This document shows, piece by piece, positions 1 through 5,078 of a stretch of 5,078 nucleotides of DNA; within the stretch, counting starts at the first letter, position 1; each line of letters begins with the position of its first letter. This stretch comes from Pseudomonadota bacterium. Its GTDB lineage: Bacteria > Desulfobacterota > Desulfobulbia > Desulfobulbales > Desulfobulbaceae. Below the pieces are notes generated by a model. The model searched no databases. It worked only from the letters and a program-made list of their open reading frames with translations, and had not been told where the DNA came from. The position numbers and the translations under genes were made by a program. Where the stretch lies: positions 1 to 5,078 of the forward strand of contig WQUH01000128.1 of NCBI GenBank assembly GCA_009782165.1. The letters run 5' to 3'.

Positions 1-45
1 GCGAGGAACCGAAAAACTCTCGCCTCATCGCCGCACGCGCCTTCC

Positions 46-2244
46 TTATGGCATCGTGCCCTCTTCGCTCTGATACAACCGGCGGAAGCGGGCGATCGAT
101 TCCTCAAGCTCGCGCGGCAGGCGCAGGCCGTATTGCGCCACATATTCGGCGGCCATGCGGTGGGTGTTGAAGATGGGGATGTTGAGCCGGAGGTTGTTTA
201 AGGCGCATTCCAGGTACGATTCCGGCCGGTCGTAAAACGATTCGAGGATGGCGGGCAAAATCTGATAAAAGGCGGCGGCGTCCTCGGTGTACAGCAGGGC
301 ATCGGGCGCTTCGCTCAGGTCGGCGTCTTCGACCGGGCCTTCGTAGCCGAATTTCCAGCCTGTCTGCCCGCCGTGATAGCCCTCGACCCACCAGCCGTCC
401 ATGATGCTGATATTCGGAACCCCGTTCATCGCCGCCTTCATGCCGCTGGTGCCGCTCGCCTCGAGCGGCCGCTTGGGACTGTTGAGCCAGGCATGGACGC
501 CGCTGACCATCAGCTTGGCGATCTGCATGTCGTATCCGGGGATGAAGACCAGCTTGCCCAAGCCCCTGCTGCGGACGTAGAGCTCTTCCTGATTGTCGAG
601 GATCAGTTTCAGCACCGATTTGCCCGGCTCGTCGGCCGGATGCGCCTTGCCCGCGAAGAGAAAGTTGACCGGCCGGTTGAGCGCGATGAGGATATCGGCC
701 AGCCGGCAGATGTCGTCGAAGATCAGATCGGCCCGTTTGTACGTGGAAAATCTGCGGGCAAAACCGATGGTGAAGACGCCCGGCCGAAACCACTCCGCCT
801 CGGGCAGGCTGGAGAGATGGTTGGGGGGGTCGATCCAGGTCTCGACCATCTGCTCGCGGTGGCTCTTGAGCATGGCATTGGCGTAGTCGATCAGCAGCCG
901 ATTGTCCGTCCGCCAGGCCGCATCGAGCATGGGGGCCAGGGCGGCCGCCTCCTGGCCGGTGATGGCGCCGAAGCAACTGGGGTCGGTCCGCCAGGCGCGG
1001 AGCGAGGGGATCCGGTCGAAACAGGCGGCCCGCTGGGCGCTGATCCAGGTCAGATGGTGCACCCCGTTGGTGATCGCCTTGATCTTGTCGGCAAAGGCCG
1101 GGAACTGTTTTCTGGTGACATCCCGGTGCAGCCGGCTGACGCTGTTGACGGCCCGGTTGATCCGCATGGCCATGGCGGTGAAATTATACTCGTGGCTCTC
1201 GTCTTCGTCGTGGGCCAGCAGGTTGAGAATCCGCTGAAACGCCCCGTGGCTGATCCCGGAATAGAGCTCCCGGGAAAAGCGGTCATGACCGGCCTTGACC
1301 GGGGTGTGGATCGTGTAGACTATTTTGCGCGAAACCCGCTCCGCCGCCGCCAGGATGTCGGCATCGGCAATCTGGTCGAGCGCGGCCTCGCCGAAGGTAT
1401 CGTGCAGTTCCTGGAGGATGAGGCTCAAGGTAACCGTGATGCCGTGCTGCTCGTTGAGGTGGATGGTGCGGGGCGTGCAGCCGAGCGTTTCGAGCAGGGG
1501 CAGGATGGCGAAGCCCAGCATCCGCCGCTGGTTGGCCTTGATGATGACCGATTTGGCGTTGTAGAGCTGGTAGGCGGGTTCCGTAACCCACAGCGGGGCA
1601 TCGGGCAGGCTGTAGTCGATGAGAAATTCGGGCACGAACGAGTCGAGTTCGGCGGCGATTTCCAGTTTCATCCAGACATGCGCCTTGACCACGGTGGGAT
1701 TGAGCTGCCCGTTGTAAAAGGGAATTTCGAGGACCAGCGGCTGGTCGGGCGCCTCCGGATTGCGGAGTTGGAACAGGGTGGGGGTCGACTCGGGGGTCCA
1801 GCGGGTGGCGTAGTCGATCTGCCCGATCTTGGAATCGACGATCTGGGAAAAATATCCCTCCCGGTAGAGCAGACTGATCGCCAGGACCGGCACATGCATG
1901 TCGGCAAAACTTTTGAGGGTATCGCCGGCAAGCACCCCCAGGCCGCCGCTGTAATTCGGGATTTTCCGGGGACCGAAGATGTATTTCCGCACAAATCCGT
2001 CGATCCGCGGATTGGCATGGCCCTTGATTCGTTTCTGTTCCAGCCAATCCCTGACCGGATGCAAGACATCGGGATCGGCGCCGATCTCCATGGAAACATA
2101 GGCGATGGAGTTGCCATCGGGGCGGGTCAGTTGGCCCCAGACCCGGTCGAAGACGTGCTGAGGAACACCAAAGAAGGTGCCGAAACGGTTGGCGCAGATC
2201 AACTGCTCGATGGGGAACGACGAACCCGACGGATAAATATCCAT
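46..2244 (-). CDS. glgP: Alpha-glucan (glycogen/maltodextrin) phosphorylase, short bacterial GT35 type
   Basis: This enzyme phosphorolyses alpha-1,4-glucans to glucose-1-phosphate in the cytoplasm, using PLP. Numbered from the ATG at 2244 (732 aa), visible blocks are YVSMEIG (49-55), YSGGLGVLAGD (98-108), HLNEQHG (262-268), HTPVKAGHDRF (313-323), NGVHHLTW (393-400), FARRFSTYKRA (495-505, with the phosphate-binding Arg498 and Lys503 by analogy to muscle phosphorylase), FAGKAHPADEPGK (530-542) and GTSGMK ending in the PLP lysine, Lys603. The GTSGMK form marks the shorter bacterial/archaeal subfamily rather than the MalP/muscle type, so classical N-terminal allosteric control is not expected. 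No N-terminal DUF3417-like segment is seen. The frame stays open to a TTG at 2343, but those 33 extra residues look non-coding; no candidate start has a clear Shine-Dalgarno, so the start is uncertain. About 35 residues (60-94) appear inserted before the glycine-rich loop. Family assignment is secure; preference for glycogen or maltodextrin is not resolvable. Confidence 0.95.
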   Translation of the reverse strand: MDIYPSGSSFPIEQLICANRFGTFFGVPQHVFDRVWGQLTRPDGNSIAYVSMEIGADPDVLHPVRDWLEQKRIKGHANPRIDGFVRKYIFGPRKIPNYSGGLGVLAGDTLKSFADMHVPVLAISLLYREGYFSQIVDSKIGQIDYATRWTPESTPTLFQLRNPEAPDQPLVLEIPFYNGQLNPTVVKAHVWMKLEIAAELDSFVPEFLIDYSLPDAPLWVTEPAYQLYNAKSVIIKANQRRMLGFAILPLLETLGCTPRTIHLNEQHGITVTLSLILQELHDTFGEAALDQIADADILAAAERVSRKIVYTIHTPVKAGHDRFSRELYSGISHGAFQRILNLLAHDEDESHEYNFTAMAMRINRAVNSVSRLHRDVTRKQFPAFADKIKAITNGVHHLTWISAQRAACFDRIPSLRAWRTDPSCFGAITGQEAAALAPMLDAAWRTDNRLLIDYANAMLKSHREQMVETWIDPPNHLSSLPEAEWFRPGVFTIGFARRFSTYKRADLIFDDICRLADILIALNRPVNFLFAGKAHPADEPGKSVLKLILDNQEELYVRSRGLGKLVFIPGYDMQIAKLMVSGVHAWLNSPKRPLEASGTSGMKAAMNGVPNISIMDGWWVEGYHGGQTGWKFGYEGPVEDADLSEAPDALLYTEDAAAFYQILPAILESFYDRPESYLECALNNLRLNIPIFNTHRMAAEYVAQYGLRLPRELEESIARFRRLYQSEEGTMP

Positions 2245-2446
2245 AAAAATGATACAGTTGCTTTTTCGTTTGCAGGGGAAATGAACATGGCTGACGCTGC
2301 GGGAAGCGGAACCCACTTTAGATAAGCCGCTGTTCTTTTGCAAGGAAATTCATTTTTTAAGAAAAAATTTGTTGTATTTCTCGGATGGCGCAGTAAATTC
2401 CATCTTTGTGCGTTTTTAAAATTTTTCACCGTAATGGGAGGGAGAG
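2245..2446. promoter_or_regulatory. AT-rich divergent intergenic region between glgP and pal
   Basis: The two divergent genes must both be expressed from this spacer. Its centre (about 2345-2430) is strikingly AT-rich against GC-rich flanks, with A and T runs at 2353-2370 and 2413-2426. For pal, TAAAAT at 2417-2422 matches five of six bases of a sigma-70 -10 box and would start transcription some 18 nt before the ATG, but I see no good -35 at the right distance. For glgP, TTTACT on the minus strand (2397 to 2392) is a possible -35 followed by only a weak -10. Promoter activity is inferred from position and composition; the exact boxes are not reliable. No repressor-like dyad stands out. Confidence 0.45.
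2437..2441 (+). promoter_or_regulatory. Strong ribosome binding site of pal
   Basis: A GGAGG core within a purine-rich stretch (2436-2446) lies 5 nt before the ATG at 2447. It fixes that ATG as the start in preference to the in-frame ATG at 2462, and suggests efficient translation, which fits an abundant structural lipoprotein. Confidence 0.8.
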
Positions 2447-2950
2447 ATGGGCAGTAAAACAATGTTTCGCTGGGCCGCGCTGGGGCTGCTGATCGTCGGC
2501 TTGGGGCTGACCGGTTGCAGCAAGAAGACCGAAACCGCAGCCCAACAGGGCTCGGGAGCGGGAGTGACGGAATCGCTGGAATCCCCGGATTCCGGCATAA
2601 TGGAAGGTAGAACCTCCGCGCCGATGGTGCCGGTTTATTTCGAGTTTGACAGCTCCAAGATTACCGGCGAACAGGTGCAGCGCATTAACACCAATGCGGA
2701 TTTCCTGAAGAAAAACACGGAGATCAACATCAGGATCGAGGGCAACTGCGATCCGCGCGGCACCCAGGAGTACAACCTGGCCCTTGGCGAGCGCCGGGCG
2801 CAGAGCGCCAAGGCGTATCTCGTGAACCACGGGATCAAGGCCAACCGCCTGACCACGATCAGCTTCGGCGAGGAAAAACTGCTGCTGTTCGGTCATGATG
2901 AGGTTTCCTATGCCCAGAACCGGCGGGATGACTTCGTTATTGTAAAATAA
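2447..2950 (+). CDS. pal: Peptidoglycan-associated lipoprotein Pal (OmpA-like domain)
   Basis: Pal is an outer-membrane lipoprotein that binds peptidoglycan from the periplasm and works with the Tol system in envelope integrity and constriction during division. The 167-aa product starts with a basic, then hydrophobic signal peptide ending in the lipobox LTGC, with Cys24 as the lipidated residue. A low-complexity linker (about 25-58, rich in Ser, Thr, Gly, Glu) leads to an OmpA_C domain (about 60-167) containing the VYFEFDSS strand, GNCDPRGT (99-106), LALGERR (111-117) and FGHDEVSYAQNRR (148-160). Asp102 and Arg117 are 15 residues apart, as are the diaminopimelate-binding Asp and Arg of OmpA. 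Length is normal for Pal. The usual His of the GHxDxRGT motif is Asn100 here. No tolB precedes it; glgP is divergent and a terminator follows, so it is probably monocistronic. Another OmpA-family lipoprotein is possible, but the ERR and HDE...NRR segments are characteristic of Pal. Confidence 0.93.
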   Translation: MGSKTMFRWAALGLLIVGLGLTGCSKKTETAAQQGSGAGVTESLESPDSGIMEGRTSAPMVPVYFEFDSSKITGEQVQRINTNADFLKKNTEINIRIEGNCDPRGTQEYNLALGERRAQSAKAYLVNHGIKANRLTTISFGEEKLLLFGHDEVSYAQNRRDDFVIVK

Positions 2951-2972
2951 CATGCACATGTGATGGTTTGAC

Positions 2973-3011
2973 AACCGGGTCAAGGGACTGCCCTGCCCGG
3001 TTTTCTCTTTT
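2973..3011 (+). terminator. Rho-independent terminator after pal
   Basis: A perfect 7-bp outer stem, AACCGGG (2973-2979) with CCCGGTT (2996-3002), encloses a second AGGG/CCCT stem with an ACTG loop, separated by a small internal asymmetry. The T-rich run TTTTCTCTTTT (3001-3011) follows directly. It begins 22 nt after the pal stop. The opposite strand has no matching T-tract, so it acts in the plus direction only and separates pal from the skp unit. Confidence 0.85.
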
Positions 3012-3014
3012 GTG

Positions 3015-3052
3015 CCGCCGCATCTTTGGTCAAAGCAAAAAGAGACCGGCGG
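3015..3052 (+). repeat. Inverted repeats in the skp leader (possible hairpin or operator)
   Basis: CCGCCG (3015-3020) and CGGCGG (3047-3052) are perfect complements flanking the 26-nt interval 3021-3046, which itself holds the near-palindrome CTTTG-GT-CAAAG (3024-3035). An alternative pairing joins GGTC (3028-3031) with GACC (3044-3047). The element lies directly after the pal terminator and about 20 nt upstream of the skp ribosome binding site. It could be a leader hairpin, a protein-binding dyad or chance in GC-rich DNA. No T-tract follows, so it is not an intrinsic terminator. Confidence 0.35.
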
Positions 3053-3072
3053 AAAACTGAACTCATTCAACC

Positions 3073-3078
3073 AAGGAG
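3073..3078 (+). promoter_or_regulatory. Ribosome binding site deciding the skp GTG start
   Basis: AAGGAG ends 8 nt before the GTG at 3087, an ideal spacing. The ATG at 3080 is in another frame and only 1 nt from this site, too close to be served by it. The site therefore selects GTG at 3087 over the in-frame GTG at 3012, which abuts the terminator. Confidence 0.8.
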
Positions 3079-3086
3079 TATGTATC

Positions 3087-3626
3087 GTGAATATCGTAAA
3101 AGCTGTGACCGTCTGCATGGGCGGCCTGTTGTTTGGCGCCCTGGTCCTGATCAATGGTCAGGCCCTGGCTGCGGATACCAAAATTGCGGTCATCGACATG
3201 CAGCAGGTTATGTCCACCTCCGTTGCCGGCAAAAAGGCGCAGGATTCCCTCAAGCAGAAAGCTGAGTCGTTGCAGGCATCCCTCAAAAAGGATGAAGAAG
3301 GTCTCGTGGCCATGCAGAGTGAAGCCGAGAAAAAAGGGGCCGCCTGGAGCGATTCCGTCAAGAAGGAGAAGCTGGCCGCCTTTCAGAAGAAAGGTCAGGA
3401 ATTCGAGGAGAAAAAGAGAGATGCCCAGCAGCAACTGAACAAGCTGCAGGAGCAGCAGGTCAAGCCGGTGGTCAAAAAGATTGAGGAAGTGGTGGCCAAG
3501 ATCGCGGCCGACCATGGCTATGCGGTTGTGCTGAACCGCAATATCGGCACCGTGGTGCTGTATGCCACCGCTGAGGTCGACATATCGAACAAGGTCATCG
3601 CCGAGTTGGATAAGGTGATGAAGTAA
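3087..3626 (+). CDS. skp: Periplasmic OMP chaperone, OmpH/Skp family
   Basis: Skp-family proteins are trimeric periplasmic chaperones that hold unfolded outer-membrane proteins on the way to the Bam complex. From the GTG start the product is 179 aa, close to the usual 160-190. A Sec signal peptide is clear: Lys5, a hydrophobic stretch 7-22, and a cleavage site around QALA-A (after Ala28 or Ala29). The mature protein opens with the typical strand TKIAVIDMQQVM (31-42), continues as a long Lys/Glu/Gln-rich helical coiled coil (about 48-140) that would form the jellyfish tentacles, and closes with the returning strands YAVVLNRN and TVVLYA (145-160) and a C-terminal helix. It sits 20 nt ahead of the heptose kinase gene with no terminator between them, so they are probably co-transcribed. 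The common bamA-skp-lpxD context is not seen in this window. No convincing sigma-70 or sigma-E type promoter was recognised upstream. Confidence 0.92.
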   Translation: MNIVKAVTVCMGGLLFGALVLINGQALAADTKIAVIDMQQVMSTSVAGKKAQDSLKQKAESLQASLKKDEEGLVAMQSEAEKKGAAWSDSVKKEKLAAFQKKGQEFEEKKRDAQQQLNKLQEQQVKPVVKKIEEVVAKIAADHGYAVVLNRNIGTVVLYATAEVDISNKVIAELDKVMK

Positions 3627-3646
3627 AAGCGTGCGATCCTGGTTCC

Positions 3647-4648
3647 ATGACTGATCAACAGCTCGAAGAACGTCTTGCCCGGTGCGCCGATGCCAGGGTG
3701 CTGGTCATCGGCGACATCATCATCGATCACTTCCTCTGGGGGACGGCCAGCCGGATCTCCCCCGAGGCGCCGGTTCCGGTGGTCAATGTGCAGCGCGAAG
3801 ATTTACTGCTGGGAGGGGCGGCCAATGTCCTGAGAAACATCATTTCCCTCGGCGGCCAGGGCGCCCTGTGCGGGATTGTCGGCGATGACGCCATGGGAAG
3901 GAAGGCGGCCGAACAGGTCGAGCAACTGGGGGTCTCGACCGAAGGCTTGGTGACCGGCAGACGCCCGACCACCGTCAAGACCAGAGTGGTGGCCCAGGGT
4001 CAGCAGGTTGTCCGGTTTGACCGCGAGCAGACCGGATTTCCTTCCAAGCATTCGCTCGATGCGCTCCTGCGCTACCTCGAGCGGACCCTTCACACCTTTG
4101 ACGCGGTGGTGGTGTCGGACTACGCCAAGGGGATGGTCAGCGAGCAGTTGATGGTCCGGCTCCATCAGTTGCTGTACACGGTCCGCAGTCGCGAACAGCG
4201 GCCGCTGCCGCTGATCGTCGACCCCAAACCTGCGAATATCCACTTTTTTGTCGGCGCCACCGTGATTACCCCCAACCATCACGAGGCCATGCAGATCGCC
4301 GGCCTGCGGATCGAGGACGAGCGGAGCCTGCTGGCGGCGGCGCGCCATATCCGGGACGACATCGGCTGCGAGGCGGTGCTGATCACCAGGGGCGAAGCCG
4401 GGATGGCCCTGCTGCAGGGCGACGACGAACTGGTCACCATTCCGACCACCGCCAAGGAAGTCTACGATGTCACCGGCGCCGGGGATACGGTCGCGGCCAC
4501 CCTGGCGCTCAGCCTCGCCGCCGGCTGCTCCATGCGGGAAGCGGCGGTGCTGGCCAACCATGCCGCCGGGATCGTGGTCGGCAAGATCGGCACCGCCTGT
4601 GTGAGCGCCAACGAACTGCGCGCGGCCATGGCGGCGGCCCCGGCCTGA
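3647..4648 (+). CDS. rfaE1: D-glycero-beta-D-manno-heptose-7-phosphate kinase (stand-alone RfaE domain I)
   Basis: This cytoplasmic PfkB/ribokinase-family enzyme phosphorylates heptose-7-phosphate at C1 to give the 1,7-bisphosphate, a step towards ADP-heptose for the LPS inner core. In the 333-aa product the N-terminal substrate region VLVIGDIIIDHFLWG (18-32) is followed by ISPEAPVPVV (37-46), typical of RfaE, the GGAANVLRN segment (56-64), VVSDYAKG (155-162), ITPN (207-210), the ATP-site ITRGE (246-250) and the PfkB signature DVTGAGDT (274-281), with Asp280 as the expected catalytic base. It ends where the kinase domain ends, so the cytidylyl/adenylyltransferase domain of the fused E. coli HldE is absent; a separate RfaE2/HldC should exist elsewhere. 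No clear Shine-Dalgarno precedes the ATG at 3647, and with only 20 nt after skp, translational coupling is likely. Another PfkB sugar kinase is possible but the RfaE-type N-terminus argues against it. The name hldA is also used. Confidence 0.93.
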   Translation: MTDQQLEERLARCADARVLVIGDIIIDHFLWGTASRISPEAPVPVVNVQREDLLLGGAANVLRNIISLGGQGALCGIVGDDAMGRKAAEQVEQLGVSTEGLVTGRRPTTVKTRVVAQGQQVVRFDREQTGFPSKHSLDALLRYLERTLHTFDAVVVSDYAKGMVSEQLMVRLHQLLYTVRSREQRPLPLIVDPKPANIHFFVGATVITPNHHEAMQIAGLRIEDERSLLAAARHIRDDIGCEAVLITRGEAGMALLQGDDELVTIPTTAKEVYDVTGAGDTVAATLALSLAAGCSMREAAVLANHAAGIVVGKIGTACVSANELRAAMAAAPA

Positions 4649-4676
4649 TCCCTTCTCTCAACAACCACAACCAGAC

Positions 4677-4680
4677 GAGG
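4677..4680 (+). promoter_or_regulatory. Ribosome binding site of yicC
   Basis: GAGG lies 5 nt before the ATG at 4686 and favours that start over the in-frame ATG at 4701. The spacer from the kinase stop (4649-4676) is C/A-rich, lacks any hairpin and shows no promoter. Confidence 0.6.
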
Positions 4681-4685
4681 CACGG

Positions 4686-5078
4686 ATGCGACCGCGAAGC
4701 ATGACCGGATTTGGCCGCGGCGAAGCCTCGGGGGATGGACGGACCTGGGTTGCCGAGATCAGGACCGTGAACCATCGTTTTCTCGAACAACGGGTCGCCC
4801 TGCCCCGGGCCTTTGCCATGTTCGAGGAGGCGGTGAAAAAGAAGGTGGCAACGGCGCTCGACCGGGGCCGGGTCGAGATCGCATGCAGCCTCCAGGGGAC
4901 AGCCGCGGTCGAGCCGCAACTGACGGTCAACGAATCCGTGGCCCGTCAGTATCGCCGCTGTCTGCAACAGTTGGTCGACGGGTTCGACCTCGAGGGGCCC
5001 GTGACCCTGCGCGATATGCTGACCCTGCGCGATGTGATCAACCTGGAGGAGCAGCGGCCGGACATGGACGCCGAATGG
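4686..5078 (+). CDS. yicC: YicC family protein (endoribonuclease-type), 5' part, cut by window edge
   Basis: Translation from 4686 stays open for 131 codons to the last base; the family is usually about 290 aa, so rather less than half is visible. The start MRPRSMTGFGRGE carries the SMTGFGR block that opens nearly all YicC proteins, followed by VAEIRTVNHRFLEQRVALP (22-40), where E. coli has a matching MRSVNQRYLE stretch, then FEEAVKKKVATALDRGRVEI, again collinear with YicC. YicC proteins have been reported as endoribonucleases acting on RNA, with a stationary-phase phenotype in E. coli; the C-terminal catalytic region (DUF1732) is outside the window. It lies 37 nt after the kinase gene with no terminator, probably in the same operon. 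In many bacteria yicC precedes remA-like, gmk and rpoZ genes, so gmk may follow here. A 14-bp direct repeat encodes TLRDML-TLRDVI at residues 106-117. Confidence 0.9.
   Translation, partial: MRPRSMTGFGRGEASGDGRTWVAEIRTVNHRFLEQRVALPRAFAMFEEAVKKKVATALDRGRVEIACSLQGTAAVEPQLTVNESVARQYRRCLQQLVDGFDLEGPVTLRDMLTLRDVINLEEQRPDMDAEW
5002..5033 (+). repeat. 14-bp direct repeat with 18-bp period inside yicC
   Basis: TGACCCTGCGCGAT occurs at 5002-5015 and again at 5020-5033, identical and in the same reading frame, giving the near-repeat TLRDML then TLRDVI in the protein. The exact nucleotide identity suggests a small local in-frame duplication, although the second copy falls where the family normally has a leucine-rich segment, so chance codon reuse is also possible. 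Confidence 0.7.

Noticed and set aside
1..23. GCGAG/CTCGC inverted repeat just past the glgP stop, considered as its terminator.
   Set aside because: The stem is only 5 bp with a 13-nt loop, and no T-tract follows it on the minus strand within the window.
1..28. Possible start of a further minus-strand gene: ATG at 28 (M-R-R-E-F-F-G-S-S) with AAGGAAGG 11 nt upstream, overlapping the glgP stop region.
   Set aside because: Only nine codons are visible and the spacing is long, so no product can be supported. It remains a hint that glgP may be followed by a co-transcribed gene.
373..2325. A 650-codon open frame on the plus strand, fully antisense to the phosphorylase gene.
   Set aside because: The opposite strand encodes an unmistakable GT35 enzyme. 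The plus-strand product has no recognisable motif, is rich in Gly, Asp, Val and Pro as expected from antisense reading of GC-rich codons, and starts without a ribosome binding site.
2968..2973. Perfect -35 hexamer TTGACA between pal and skp.
   Set aside because: The position 17 nt downstream falls in the terminator stem (CCCTGC) and bears no resemblance to a -10 box. Transcripts starting there would also meet the terminator T-run.
3051..3072. GGAAAACT-containing stretch upstream of skp considered as a sigma-E type promoter, since skp is sigma-E controlled in E. coli.
   Set aside because: Too little room remains before the start codon for the normal spacer and -10 element, and the match is poor.
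2426..3154. A 242-codon minus-strand frame opposite pal and its downstream spacer.
   Set aside because: It runs antisense through the well-supported pal gene and its terminator, and its product resembles nothing known.
3080..3265. ATG at 3080 in another frame, just ahead of the skp GTG, as a possible short upstream coding sequence.
   Set aside because: The AAGGAG site is only 1 nt away, too near for initiation, and the product is a shifted-frame reading of the Skp signal peptide region.
3803..4561. A 252-codon minus-strand frame opposite the heptose kinase gene.
   Set aside because: It is the antisense shadow of a gene with a full set of PfkB/RfaE motifs and has no ribosome binding site or family features of its own.

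Overview
The window is about 5.1 kb of fairly GC-rich, gene-dense chromosomal DNA from a Gram-negative bacterium. A Pal-type outer-membrane lipoprotein, a Skp/OmpH periplasmic chaperone and a heptose-7-phosphate kinase of LPS inner-core synthesis all require an outer membrane. The phosphorylase subtype, the stand-alone heptose kinase and the kinase-yicC order would suit a deltaproteobacterium in the broad sense (Desulfuromonadales or Desulfobulbales-like). That placement is inferred from protein style only and was not tested by any search.

Layout. On the minus strand, 46-2244 encodes an alpha-glucan (glycogen) phosphorylase of the short bacterial GT35 subtype, ending close to the left edge. 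A short AT-rich divergent spacer (2245-2446) separates it from a plus-strand series. The first plus-strand gene is pal (2447-2950), which appears to be its own transcription unit because a good intrinsic terminator follows it (2973-3011). After a leader with a possible hairpin come skp/ompH (3087-3626, GTG start), the heptose kinase rfaE1/hldA (3647-4648) and the first 131 codons of a yicC-family gene (4686 to the right edge). The gaps in this last group are 20 and 37 nt with no terminator, so it reads as one operon.

How the genes relate. Pal anchors the outer membrane to peptidoglycan, Skp escorts unfolded outer-membrane proteins across the periplasm, and RfaE1 supplies phosphorylated heptose for the LPS inner core. 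The plus-strand genes therefore form a small envelope-biogenesis group, with the RNA-related gene yicC trailing. The phosphorylase belongs to carbon storage and shares only the divergent promoter region. The grouping differs from the usual textbook contexts (pal with tolB, skp with bamA/lpxD).

I found no mobile element, CRISPR array, RNA gene, toxin-antitoxin pair or defence system. All five genes belong to recognised families. The most notable points are an apparent 35-residue insertion in the phosphorylase just before its glycine-rich phosphate loop, the rearranged neighbourhoods of pal and skp, and a structured leader upstream of skp. I do not see evidence for an undescribed biological system here.
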